A DNA stretch of 64,000 nucleotides from Paracentrotus lividus. Taxonomy: Eukaryota > Echinodermata > Echinoidea > Camarodonta > Echinidae. Below the pieces are notes generated by a model, which was given only the letters and a program-made list of their open reading frames with translations, made no database searches and was not told where the DNA came from. Position 1 is the stretch's first letter, and each line of letters starts with the position of its first letter. Positions 49,786 to 60,904 of this stretch are shown piece by piece. Where the stretch lies: NCBI GenBank assembly GCA_940671915.1, contig CALNVZ010003430.1:14367110-14431109 (forward strand). The letters are read 5' to 3'. The translations under genes were made by a program, and so were the position numbers.

Positions 49786-50029
49786 ATAGACCAGTTTTAT
49801 TAACATATTCAAATTTATTCATGTTTCTTTCCTGACGACATAGTAATAAGGTATTCAAACAACCTGTAATAAAAGAATGAACTACAATACATGGAATCAA
49901 GATTGCATACATTAGTTGTTACTATGTCAGGAAAGCCTCAGACAAGCTTTCAGGTTGTCTTACTAGAACAACCTTTGTTTAAAACGTTTGCATAAAAATT
50001 GAATATGTTAGCTGAGCAAACTGGTCTAT
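49786..50029. mobile_element. 244-bp TIR element sharing a module with the palindrome-cluster elements
   Basis: The ends are inverted: ATAGACCAGTTT...TAACATATTCAAATTT at the left, and AAATTGAATATGTTA...AAACTGGTCTAT at the right. The interior TAGTAATAAGGTATTCAAAC, then AACCTGTAATAAAAGAATGA, and the later ACAACCTTTGTTT closely resemble the interior of the element at 53199-54515 (TAGTAACAAGGTATTCAATT, AGCCTGTAATGGAAGAATGG, ACAACCTTTGTTT). A TA target duplication is possible but not certain. Confidence 0.65.
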
Positions 50030-50532
50030 AGATTGCTACATCAATAATAATGATTCAGCCTAGGACAATAGTGGTTTCTTTATAAATTACATTAATGTGC
50101 TTTTTATTCGCGACTGAAAGAGAGGTCGTTGTGGCATGTTTTCTATTCGATCACCTTTACATCTAACGACTCCATATGCCTACACCGAACACCTTGCCAA
50201 ATACTTTGCACCAACGTCATGATCCGTGTAAATAACCCTTCCGAACTTTCTCGAAGGTTTGCTCTTCCTGATAACATCACACCCTATGACGATGGTTGTG
50301 GTTTATGCGACGTGGGATCATTTTACATAAATCTACTCTCATCTTGATGGGATGAAGTGAGTGAGCGTGTACTTTTTGCTCCCTTTTATTAAATTGAATT
50401 TCGACTGGTGCAATGCTATATACGAATGCATTGATTGAAACAAACCAAATCGATGCAATTCAATCGAATCTACATGTATATTGCATTGGTATACATTTAT
50501 AGCCTGAAAGTGAAATAGACATAAAAGAGAGA

Positions 50533-50580
50533 GGAAAGGCACTATATAAATGCTTAGTATTATTATTATTATTATTGTTA
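50533..50580 (+). mobile_element. 3' tail of a SINE/LINE ending in (ATT)n
   Basis: The sequence GGAAAGGCACTATATAAATG followed by a run of TTA/ATT triplets resembles the shared 3' tail of L2/CR1-like LINEs and the SINEs that borrow it (GCGCTATATAAATGC then ATT repeats, from memory). The 5' boundary of the inserted copy was not found. Confidence 0.55.
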
Positions 50581-50639
50581 TCAATAGATAATGAATATAA
50601 TATAAGCAGACACTTCACAACATGGATCTATAGATGTCT

Positions 50640-50804
50640 CTGGGAGGTGTTTCACTAAGAAAAGTCGATTTTAAATTAAAAATCGATCTTGATTCTTGAT
50701 GAAACAGGATCCCAAATTAAAATCGATTTTAAATTTAAAACCGATTTTAAGGCCTTAAAAATCGATTTTAAATCGATTTTAGATATTGATTAAACACCCC
50801 CTGG
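50640..50804. mobile_element. Small TIR element packed with ATCGATTTTAAAT palindromes
   Basis: Imperfect inverted ends, CTGGGAGGTGTTTCA at the left and TGATTAAACACCCCCTGG at the right, enclose at least five AATCGATTTTAAAT-type words that pair with each other. The GGTGTTTCA end is a common feature of small foldback elements in marine invertebrates, as I recall it. The element is non-coding. Confidence 0.55.
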
Positions 50805-51687
50805 TGTATATTCAAAAACAATATTACATGAAACATGATTTCTTCTCTCTTTTTTTGGGGGGGGGGGGATTCAATTGTTTAACAAAAGTGATCTCATCAG
50901 AAAAAAAAATCCAATGGCTTATATCTCACAAAAACAAAAAAAAAAATCATTAATATTTTATCAATACATTATTTTATATCCGATAAATTGATGGTGCTTC
51001 ATGGGTACATTTTGGGGGCATAATCCGAAGAATGTGGAAAGGTAAATGGCATAACCAGTACGACCTTGAGACATTTTCCCGCTTTGGCCTACTCGCTTTT
51101 AAAAGAAAACCACCATGTTCATAATATTGAAAAGCCTAGATAAATTATGTATATGTTAATATTTTCATCTCTGCTGGTAGCACATTAGGGTTTTTTTAAA
51201 CCATAGTAACCATGGTAACGTAGTGTCTCTCCTAACCACCGAATATTTTAATCTGATTTTTTGTTTTATAATTATCCCAAGCAGCTGAATATCTAAATTG
51301 TGTTTGTTATTATTACTGTATACATATGTATTCATATTAATGTGCTATATACGGAATGATTGTATGAAATAGACGAATATGATTATAATCAAGCTAGAAT
51401 AAAGTAAATGAATAAGCCCACAAAATGAGGCTTTATTGATACTTTATTTAGACTTCTTGGACTGTGAACCATTCAACTGAATACACTTCCATTTTCTCTG
51501 TTTAAACTGAAGAATAACAAATATTGCTCAACATGTAAAACCCCAAAAGAATACTAGCGATGTTTTGTGGTTGAACTCGTAATTCTAAAAAAAAAATAAT
51601 AATAAATAGATAACACGATTTAGCTTCATTCTTTGGAATATTTCAACCAGATAATAGACACATTTTCCGTCGAAGATGAATTTTTAA

Positions 51688-52017
51688 TATAGGTTTTCCT
51701 TGTCAATCTTAAGCTGTTTGCAATCGAATTCGTTTATGTTCAATCAATTTAAACGATACCTCATGGAGCGGAGCTATCGGTCAATTGAATTGAATCGGTC
51801 ATTACAAAACAAACAAACAAAAAAAGAATTAACGTTTAGATTTTTAATCACGATCACATTTCGATTCAATTGAATTGAATCGGTCATTACAAAAAAAAAA
51901 AAAAAAAAAAAGAATTAACGTTTAGATTTTTAATCACGATCACATTTCGGACGAAAGTGCTTGTAAGAAATGTTAAATTGATCGGAGATAGTTTAAACTT
52001 GACCGGGAAAACCTATA
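51688..52017. mobile_element. TATAGGTTTTCC MITE family, copy 1 (internally duplicated)
   Basis: The ends are TATAGGTTTTCC and its complement GGGAAAACCTATA. The interior matches the element at 60700-60904, including CACATTTCGGACGAAAGTGC and the words around TTGATCGGAGAT. A segment of about 100 bp (GAATTGAATCGGTCATTAC, A-run, GAATTAACGTTTAGATTTTT, AATCACGATCACATTTCG) is present twice in tandem, with different A-run lengths. Confidence 0.7.
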
Positions 52018-53198
52018 GTCTGATAGTAGTTTAACCCTTGCCACGCTGAAGAGGCATCATTCTGTGCACAATCATAGGATTAAATTGAACAATCGTAATA
52101 ATTGTTTTTCTCAGCTATTTTTGTACAAGAGAAAGTAAAAAAAAAAAAAATAGCTGCTGGTCATACGTAATGTCTGTAGTAAAGCTACCAGTATCAAAAT
52201 TGTCCTTTGAAATTCAGAATTCCGAGAAAATATCTGAACAACAATTGTCATTATTTTTCCTTCAGACTATATTCAGCGTGTAAAGGCTTAATATAAACCT
52301 TTTTTTTTAATGTTTCGAGGATCATTTGGTTATTTCGAATATTGTCCTTTTTAACTTTTCACTGCATACAAAATCTCAATTTGTTATCGTATTCCAATGA
52401 TATGGTTTGCCCAGTATATTGCAGCTGAAAATAATAATCTCTGAAAGTGAGCCGACGGATTGAGATCACACCATTACGCCATAATCACCATTAATATGCC
52501 GATAATCCCTCGCTCAAGACCTATAAATTACAATATTACCACGCTTCGGCTTTTCACACGTTCTCACGTTTACGACAGACACAGTGTGCAATCCAATAAT
52601 GATCTTCTCCTGTTTTTTAGCTAGTCGTTTCCAGTTAGAACTCGTTGCAGGCAATCCGGTTTTCTGTTTACTTGTGCGATCAAATGCGTTCAGAAGTGCA
52701 AGGTGAAGTAATGACACCATTACTGTATGCGAGAGAGGGGATTCATAACCATGATAACGAGTTTATTTCTCATCTGATTTATGGCCTTCCCATTAATTCA
52801 AGAATATCATAATTTAGGCTATTAAATAATGAAGTTTATCATGGATAGCAGGGGTGAATGGCCGTATACATCGCTTTTTCATGAAGAGAAAGAGAAAAGG
52901 ATAAGTCAGGATTATGAAATTGCTTCTGCCATTGAATAAGATCATTAAAAATATGAATTGATTATAAGCGTTCTTTCGTTTCTTACAGAAAGTATATATA
53001 TTGCGAAGGCGGTCGATATTAAATTCATATTTAGTGTGGGTAATCAAGTCTCCATGGTCTTAGCGTAATCCTTCACGTCAAAATGCATTATTTACACTTG
53101 CCTATATATAATCGTATCAATGATTTCCAGCAGCATAATGAGGTTTCTATGTAGGCACATTGTAAAGAATATCCTATACCTTTCTTCGGTAATACATG

Positions 53199-54515
53199 CA
53201 CTGAAAACCTTAACGGGTAGACCGACTAGCTTTAAAGCTAGTCGTAGTGATGCCCAGACTGATAGCTTTAATACCAGTCGGTCACGACGGTCTAGCTTTC
53301 CTTCAACACAACCCGGTTATTACGGACTAGCTTTAAAACTCGTCCGTCTCTACGGACTAGCTTAAAAGCTAGTCCGTCAAGTTAGTCCGTCAAGACGGAC
53401 TAGTTTTATTGCTCGTCGGTGTAAATACACACAATTTATCAATTGATTTGGCAAGACATAACTTTTCGCGTTGGTGATTATAGCATTAATCTATGTGAAA
53501 AAATCTGTGAACTGAAACATAAGGAATTAAAAAAGAGTACTCACACAGTCATGTCACAGGAAGGAGATCGCCATTATAATCAAAATCTTAAGCTTTACGG
53601 GGTATATCAAGTGTGCGTCTGTACAGTTTGCTCATTAAATGGAATTCACATACAGATAATGCAACTAATAGTGATGTCCTTTGCGCAATGCGCATGTTAT
53701 TCAATCAATTGTGACACCTTCTATTCACTGCTGTTGCTAAGCCGGGCATTCACCATCAACCTATAAGAATAGACGGTTCATGGGTTCTGTAGTAACGAAG
53801 TATACCATTAGCCCGTAATTAAAGAATGGAACAATATTTCTAACCTACTCGTGAATGGCATACTTGTCACGATTGATGTTATTTCGGCTGTCGTATTGCT
53901 CTCAGATTGTCAAGCCAAAACAACCTTTGTTTGAGAATGTTGATTGTATCCAACTTCTATTCACTGTTGTTGCTAAGCCGGGCATTCACCAGCAAGCTGT
54001 AAGAAAATACCGGGTTCTTGAATTATATAGTAACAAGGTATTCAATTAGCCTGTAATGGAAGAATGGAGAACAATATTTGGAATCTACCGGTACTCGTGA
54101 ATGGCATACTTGTCATGATAGATGTTATATCTCGTAAGCTTTCAGATTGTCAAGCCAAAACAACCTTTGTTTCAAAATGTATCAACTTGATTATGCTCGG
54201 AAGCAGAATAAATAGAGAAGGTACATTGAAACGAAATTGCAACTATTTGTATACAAAAGCTAGTCAGTCATTTTAATGGGTAAACTGCGTTACTCAGCTG
54301 CTTTTATTGACCTAGTCGGTCGCGTCGACGGACTAGCATCAAACTTGACGGACGAGCTTTAAAGCTCGTCCGTCAAGTTGAGAGATGTAGATTCAGTTGT
54401 ATGCTAGTCCGTCTCGACGGACTAACATGACAAACTAGCTTTAAAACTAGTCCGTCTTGATCGACTAGCTTTAAAGCTAGTCGGTCCATTGACGGACGAG
54501 GTTAGGTTTTCAGTG
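53199..54515. mobile_element. Palindrome-cluster TIR element, copy 2 (1.3 kb)
   Basis: This copy has the same ends as the one at 46243-48150: CACTGAAAACCTTAAC and GTTAGGTTTTCAGTG, here flanked by TG on both sides. The palindrome sets at the left (53224, 53325, 53355) and right (54433, 54463) keep the 30-bp spacing, and a variant, GACGAGCTTTAAAGCTCGTC, sits at 54351-54370. The interior is shorter but collinear (AACTAATAGTGATGTCCTT, GCAATGCGCATGTTATTCAA). It has a module duplicated with a 236-bp period (GCTAAGCCGGGCATTCACC at 53736 and 53972). No functional coding region is visible. Confidence 0.8.
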
Positions 54516-55265
54516 TGATGTTTAATAGTTTCATTACAAAATAATGTAAAAACTTTTCATGTTGGAAACCACGTTTTGTTAACTAATCATTGAAGGTTTC
54601 GTTGATTTTAGTTTCATTACCTTTTAGTATTTCAGTGCATCTGCTATCATTGAAGATTTAAATTAGATTTTAGGAGCAACGATTGACCCCCTTTTACAAG
54701 GATATGACCATTGAGTTTGCAAAGCAAAGAACGCTATTCAACTCACGTTCGTTGACACTGTCAAAATACAGTCCCGTTCTTTATCATGCAAATACAGTGG
54801 AGTCATCGAATTTCTCGATCTTGGAAGTGACACGCGCACGCGCTGATGAAATAACTTGGAATAAAACTAGCATAGCGCTATCTACGTCGAAAACTCCACG
54901 TTTGTATACCTTTAAAGAAAGCCCTCAGAAGTCAGTATTAGTGTGATTATCGACAAATGGTAAGCATTTTAAGTGAGAACGGTTTAATATACTACATTAT
55001 ATTTGACACTCAGACACTATTACTGGCAGAATTATGGAGTTTCTATTTTACAAAATCTTTTACACTTTTGTAAAATTTCTCTGTGTATGGCAATGCGATA
55101 GCCTAAATCAGATGCTATTTTTATTGGTTGCAAAAAAAAAAACAGGTTGTAAAAAAAAGTAACTCTTGATCTTGTGTAAAGGAGGGATTTGAATAAAGTC
55201 TGGCAGGGGTATTCGCCTATCATCAGTATACCCAGGTATTCAAAAGTACATGAAATCCCTGGTTC
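54516..55265. other. Non-coding interval
   Basis: An 87-codon open frame at 54683-54946 shows no family resemblance and no splice support. I see nothing else definable. Confidence 0.5.
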
Positions 55266-55382
55266 TAGGACAAGTACCCCCTGACAACTTACCCCCGGAC
55301 AACTTACCCCGCCAAAGTTAACACCTAACCCTGTTTCTTTGGGTAGTTGTCCTGGGGCAATTGTCCAGGGGTACTTGTCCTA
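55266..55382. mobile_element. 117-bp foldback MITE (TAGGACAAGTACCCC ends)
   Basis: The left end TAGGACAAGTACCCCCTGAC and the right end GTCCAGGGGTACTTGTCCTA are inverted over about 22 bp. Words of the GGACAACTTACCCC type recur inside. A TA at each border may be the target duplication. Confidence 0.7.
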
Positions 55383-56327
55383 ATACGAAAATCTCTTCAT
55401 TGTGGATTTTTTTTATTAAATGCTTTGAATCAAGACCCACATTCATAATACATTCAAAGGGCTCGGTCGTAAACACTTATACATGTTATATAATTATGTA
55501 CTGTTCCATTTGTAATTAGTTGACAACTAGCTCTAGTGGTAGGGTTTTATGAATATAGCTCCAGGAAAAGCAAACCCAGATAATAGAGAGTTTTTAAATA
55601 TGAATTTACTTAGATTTTTTTTTTTTTTTTTATTTGTTGTAAAATACGAGTACGTGTATACATAAGGGTATTACATGTTTTGTTTGAATGGCTCCTTTAA
55701 CTGCACCAGGATTCTTTAAATATAGTTATGTATTTTATTTTCACTGGCAAATCGCCAAATAATAATCTCAAACCTGCTAGGCATAATATTAACCGCAAAG
55801 TGTTTATGATTTAAAGCCTTGTCTCGTTTATATAGATTAATGTTTTACATATTATTTCATCAAGTGGAAAATAAAGTGGACTCGGAAAGACTAAAGAGCA
55901 AACTAATAATGTTACCACACAGTGCATTTCCTCCAGCTGCAAAGTGTGGTTGATTTTGGAAGGTGAGATGTCTACTCCAGTTTCAGAAGACGTTTCATGT
56001 TTTAAAAAGTAAAATATAACTTTTGCATGGCTTTACGGTGTGTAAGCAAAAAACCGCACCGTACGAGAATGGCCCAAACGGCTGCGTTGCCGTGCGGGCC
56101 CCTGTACCCTGTTGCATAAAACTTACCATTGGTGGTTACTCTGCCATCAATGGTAACCATGGTGATATCGTTCAGTAACCAATCAAAATCCATGATACTA
56201 TGGAGCAAAGCAATGATAGGTTGTATGAAAGAAGGCCCTGGAGTCATTATGTGGTGAAGAACACTGTCTTCGGACCACAGGATCCAAGGTTCGAGACTAA
56301 ACAAGGGATTGTCACCCTCGAGATCTG

Positions 56328-56400
56328 CAGCAGATGGTCGAGCGGTAACGCACACTGTCAGGTCTCTAAGTATTTGACTGAGGTTCGAATCTCAGTCAAG
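56328..56400 (+). ncRNA. tRNA-like Pol III promoter unit (pseudo-tRNA or SINE head)
   Basis: A-box-like TGGTCGAGCGG is at 56335-56345 and B-box-like GGTTCGAATCT at 56382-56392, at tRNA spacing. The T-arm is intact and extended, with TTGACTGAG pairing perfectly with CTCAGTCAA across the B box. The acceptor stem does not pair, so this is not a standard tRNA gene; a tRNA-derived SINE head or a pseudogene fits better. Confidence 0.5.
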
Positions 56401-56459
56401 TCTGGTCGATCCCAGACGTAAACAGTCATTATTCTGATTCACACCGATCTGTCTAAACC

Positions 56460-59060
56460 CTTTTTAACCAACCAACATGACCAACACAAGTCTCTAAATT
56501 CAAACATTATTAAACATTATGCCTAAATGCGTATACGTTCTCAAATAAGAATAAAAAGGTGTGTTTCGTGGATTAATTTGATATCAAGAGAACAACATTT
56601 GATGTGTCTCCAGAACAGTGCTATATAGGCTTTTAGGAGAGTACTTATTCAAGGTTTCAACTTCATTAGATTATGCTTGGTTGATATTAGGCCTTGTCGC
56701 CTCTTTTTTGTAGTACAGCTTGCTCGAGAACGAACGGGATTTATTTGAGTCCTGATTAAGATTAAATGGCGAAAATATCCACATGAGTACTTAATATCTT
56801 ACCAATATCTTGCCCTATGTTAATGTGATCGGTCTTTTATTTTGCAAATCACTATTGACAGTTTACGAGAGTTTGCAACAACAAAAGAAAAAGGCGTTTC
56901 TTGCAAAAATAGCGCCATCTACGCTTTCTTTTTTTCTGATCTTCTGACATAGCAACGATTTGAATGTTTGCTCTGAACTTTTGTTCTAAATGATACATTT
57001 TAGTGGTGATACGAAGCCACCGTAATGCAATAAGGAGGCAAGAAGGTAAGTTATTTTGATATATAAATGTTTAATGAGCATGATGAGTAGAAATGATATG
57101 AATAATGAGATATGATGATCCGAATGTAACCAAATATATGATAGGTGATAATGAAGGGTGTGTCAGTGTTACACGTAGACATATGGATGCTATTGATATG
57201 CAAATTTTATGCACGATGTAGAATGTTAGTGTTGTAGGGGTGCTACGGAATGCGTCTCATGTAAATAAGCATCCGATAAGATGACGTGTCCTCTATGTTA
57301 ATTAATGGCGCAGGCCTTTGATGTGTAGTTTGTTACGATAAATAAACAGGAGTACGATAAATTATAAATATTAGCTGTTTAGTTCATTAGCTGTTTAGGT
57401 TATAGATAAATGCATAAATTATACACAAATAATAAAAGAAAATCATGAGAAGTTCATTTGTTATAATTATTGCATTTAAGAGAGGAATGGATGATATTAT
57501 TTTATACACATGTTTTTGAAATACCTGTATGAACAATTACTTATAAATTTTTTTTTAATGTGTGTGTGTGTTATAGTTTCACGGAGCAAGTCGATGAATA
57601 TAGTTACGTTGACAAGAAATAAAGGAGCACAAGTCAACCCTATTTCGAATGTTTTATAAACTGTTTCTTCACCCTACTTTTGCAAACGAAGCAAGTGAAA
57701 AATATGACATACTGTAGAGCAAAATGCATGTCTCATTTATAGTGATTGTCAGTGCAATGTCAATTGCTTCGTTCATTGAAAGCATGACCATAAAACCCTA
57801 AAGAACGTAATCATGTCGTCTTTATCCATCAAAATTTAGCTGTACGCTGTATTACATTTTTATTCAAGATATTATTGATATACTGGTTGCCATAAGATTT
57901 GAAAGAGTGTGTTATATAATTGTTGCATTACACCATTGTACACCAATCCGAAAAAGAAAAATCGAGAAAGAAAGAATAATCATTGTCAGACGTAGAGGGC
58001 GATATGTCTCAAAAAACCATGGCAATGATGTTGGAGAAAAGTTTGACCTGGATAATTAATTTTTTTTTTTTTTTTTTTTTTTTTAATTCATTGTGGGTCA
58101 CGAAAGCAGCTGGTTAGTCCAAGGGTTCTATTCTCCGCAAAATGAAAAAAAAAAGTTTCGTTGATTCAAAAAATGAAATAGTATTCGTTAATCCGAAAAT
58201 GACATAAGGATGTTCATCCGAAAACTAAAGAGGGTTTGTCATCCAACGACATTGTAATCCTACTCCTATTTTGGAGAATCAAGGCTTCGAAAATGTCTGA
58301 ATGAACAATAAACATAGTTTACTTCATTTTCGGTCAAACGAACATGCAGGTAAAGGAAATGTGTGTGTTTGGTCAAACGAAGTAGAATCCATGGAACTAT
58401 AAACGATTTATTTATTTATTTATTTATTTTTTATTTATTTTTTTTAAATGTAATTTTGGACGAACAAACCTTTCGATTTTTCAAACAACGAGGAGCCCGG
58501 CATTTCCCAAGAATTGGGCTAAATACATTTATCATTTACATTTTGTATAGTGCCAATTCGTTGAACTGTTCCTGAACAGAACTTTAGCATTATATGTTAT
58601 GTTATCGTTTTAATTTTGAACTTTAACATGGTGTGGCATACATAGCCTATATTCGTTGGTGAATCTAATTTGAGTACCGTATATCAATAATCAGTTTAGT
58701 TAAAGATGGATCCTTAAACGGTAAAAGAAATAATACAAACCACAACATATCAAATATCATTTCCTCAAATCAATACTCCTTAGATGATTTAAGTGTAAAT
58801 AATTTGCAGCACAATGCCTTATCAAGAGCATACTTCCAATCTAAGTTTGATAATAACAATGGTATACAGCAATGTTTTTATTTCCGTTTTTTGTATCAAG
58901 AATCTCTTGGACAAATTTAAAGGGAAAGTGTGAAAAAAAATTTTGTGAAAATGCAATGTATCGTTCGTAAAAATTATGTTTTACACTTGTTTATGATTTT
59001 AAAGGGGAACCGGTCTTATACAATTGTGATGGCCGCCGACCAGTTCATCCTTTGGTAAAT
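56460..59060. other. Non-coding interval
   Basis: No gene is supported. It contains a poly-T run at about 58060-58085, ATTT repeats near 58405-58440, and a region (58150-58350) with words such as TTCGTTAATCCGAAAATGAC and GTTCATCCGAAAACT that look like a repeated, decayed foldback sequence. Confidence 0.5.
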
Positions 59061-59065
59061 CAAAT

Positions 59066-59900
59066 ATATACAGTGCGTCCCAGAATATAGTACACACACC
59101 TTCAAACCTCTTTAGTTAAAAATACATAACTTTATTGATTTTTTTTCTTCATATTAAATATAATTCATGTCCTGTTTGGTGATACTAAATTATACCTGTG
59201 CTGTCATTGACGACTGAGTACTTAGGCTTTGAAAAATCTGTGTAAAATCAATTTGTGCCAACTTTGAGAAAAAAACAACCCATGGCTTCTTGACTTCCAT
59301 TCATTGATTCGAACCTGAATATGTTTGTGAATTATGTGCATTCAAACATGATGTTACCATTGTAAAAAGGGTATCAATTAAAAGAAGAATAAATGGACTT
59401 TTCAATGCTACAATAATAGATTATGATTGAAACCCATATTAAAATGTATACAGGTTCAAAGTTGTGTTACAGAACATTTAAACTGGACATTATCTGTTAC
59501 TTTGTCTTGCATTCAGTTGGTATTCAGGGGTTCTTTGGACCCAGGCATGACATCACCATGGCAAATTAGGTATCAATAAAAAGAGAAATAAATCAACTTG
59601 ACAATGGTATAAAATTCAATAAAAATTATATAATACCCCAAAGTTATCAGGGTCTAAATTGGCGTTGAGGAACTTTAATGTGATCAATAAAAGTGCATTT
59701 TACCACATTTGACCTTTTACTTTTTCCATTTTCTGATAATCTGTGCATTGAAGCATGAAACAATCATTACAAATAATGATATAAAAAAAAGGGGAATAAA
59801 TTATCTTTTCAATGGTATGAATATCAGGAATGACTAAAGCGTACATAAAAAGTTATCATTGCACAAAGCTGATTTGCGGAACTTTTTGGGAGGGGTTTAG
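59066..59900. repeat. Degenerate ~200-bp tandem repeats with a transposon-like start
   Basis: The region opens with TACAGTGCGTCCCAGAA, which looks like a transposon terminus. The pattern ATCAATtAAAAGaaGAATAAAT...CTTtTCAATGgtA then recurs near 59372, 59570 and 59779, about 200-208 bp apart, with the flanking sequence also loosely repeated. No right terminus was found. Confidence 0.45.
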
Positions 59901-60098
59901 TTGAAAATACCTGTCATGATAAGCAAGGGATGAATTATTTACGCAGACAAAGAGTTATATTGTGAATTGATTTTACATGTTTAATTGCCCCTAACAAAAC
60001 AGTCCCTTCGGCCCAAATTAATACCCTAACCCTAAATCCAGACCATGACGTGAAAAAATTGTCCACTGTAAAAACATTATCCATAGAGCGTCGTGTTA

Positions 60099-60349
60099 TG
60101 CGGCGGTCACAACTCGCCGTACCTTCGACGTGCAACCCCCTACGATGGATTTCGTAGAAAATTCGTGCAGCGCAGGTCCCCTTCAGGTACAATGCATGTA
60201 CGACGTGAAGGAAGTTTTTACCATACCGTTATTACAGAAACTCAGGAATCGCAGAAGTTGACCCAGGACCTGTGCGTGGATTGTACATGCAACGCAGGCT
60301 ACGTTGATGGCACGTGCCCCGTAGCCTACGACGAGTTGTGACCACCGCA
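60099..60349. mobile_element. Harbinger-like MITE with TTA target duplication
   Basis: The ends are TGCGGCGGTCACAACTCGCC at the left and its near-complement GACGAGTTGTGACCACCGCA at the right, over about 23 bp. TTA flanks both sides (60096-60098 and 60350-60352). A 3-bp TTA/TAA duplication is typical of PIF/Harbinger elements. The 251-bp body is non-coding; open frames within it on both strands are by-products of its symmetry. Confidence 0.75.
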
Positions 60350-60699
60350 TTAAAGGCAAGAAAGTTTTTGTCCATATATATATATATTTTTATATTAGAA
60401 ACCCTAAACATGCTATAAACAAGGATTATCCGCTCTACATAGAAAACATTAGTGGATAATCTTAGATCATCTAGATTTGTATTATTCTCTTGAATTCAGA
60501 TCGATGTGTCTAAACCATTACACTGCTGGTTACTGTCTTGAACTCTTGCTTCAATAGCCATGTAGGTATTTAAAAGCGGAAACCAATTAAGCCAGACACT
60601 GATTTACATTTGGCGCACTTGACCCTGGGGAGGAAAATAAGATGGTAACAATACTTTATTGAATCACGAATTGAACAATATAAGAAATAATAATGATAA

Positions 60700-60904
60700 T
60701 ATAGGTTTTCCCGGTTAATTTTTAACTCTTTGCATTCAAATTCGCTTATGTTAATTCAATCTAAGCGATACCCCATGGATCGGTGTATCGGGCAATCGAA
60801 TAAACGTTTATATTCTGAATCGCGATCACATTTCGGACGAAAGTGCTTGTAAGATATGCCAAATTGATCGGAGATGGTTTTAACTTTACCGGGAAAAACC
60901 TATA
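60700..60904. mobile_element. TATAGGTTTTCC MITE family, copy 2
   Basis: The ends are TATAGGTTTTCCCGGTTAA and TTTACCGGGAAAAACCTATA. The interior is collinear with 51688-52017 (GCTTATGTT...CGATACC..ATGGA, then CACATTTCGGACGAAAGTGC) but lacks the tandem duplication, so it shows the probable basic unit. Confidence 0.7.

Noticed and set aside
54683..54946. 87-codon frame with mixed composition
   Set aside because: The composition is not obviously low-complexity, but no domain, splice sites or promoter can be tied to it, so I do not call it a gene.
60001..60040. CCCTAACCCTAAAT, a telomere-like sequence
   Set aside because: Only two adjacent hexamers; too short to be an interstitial telomeric repeat.
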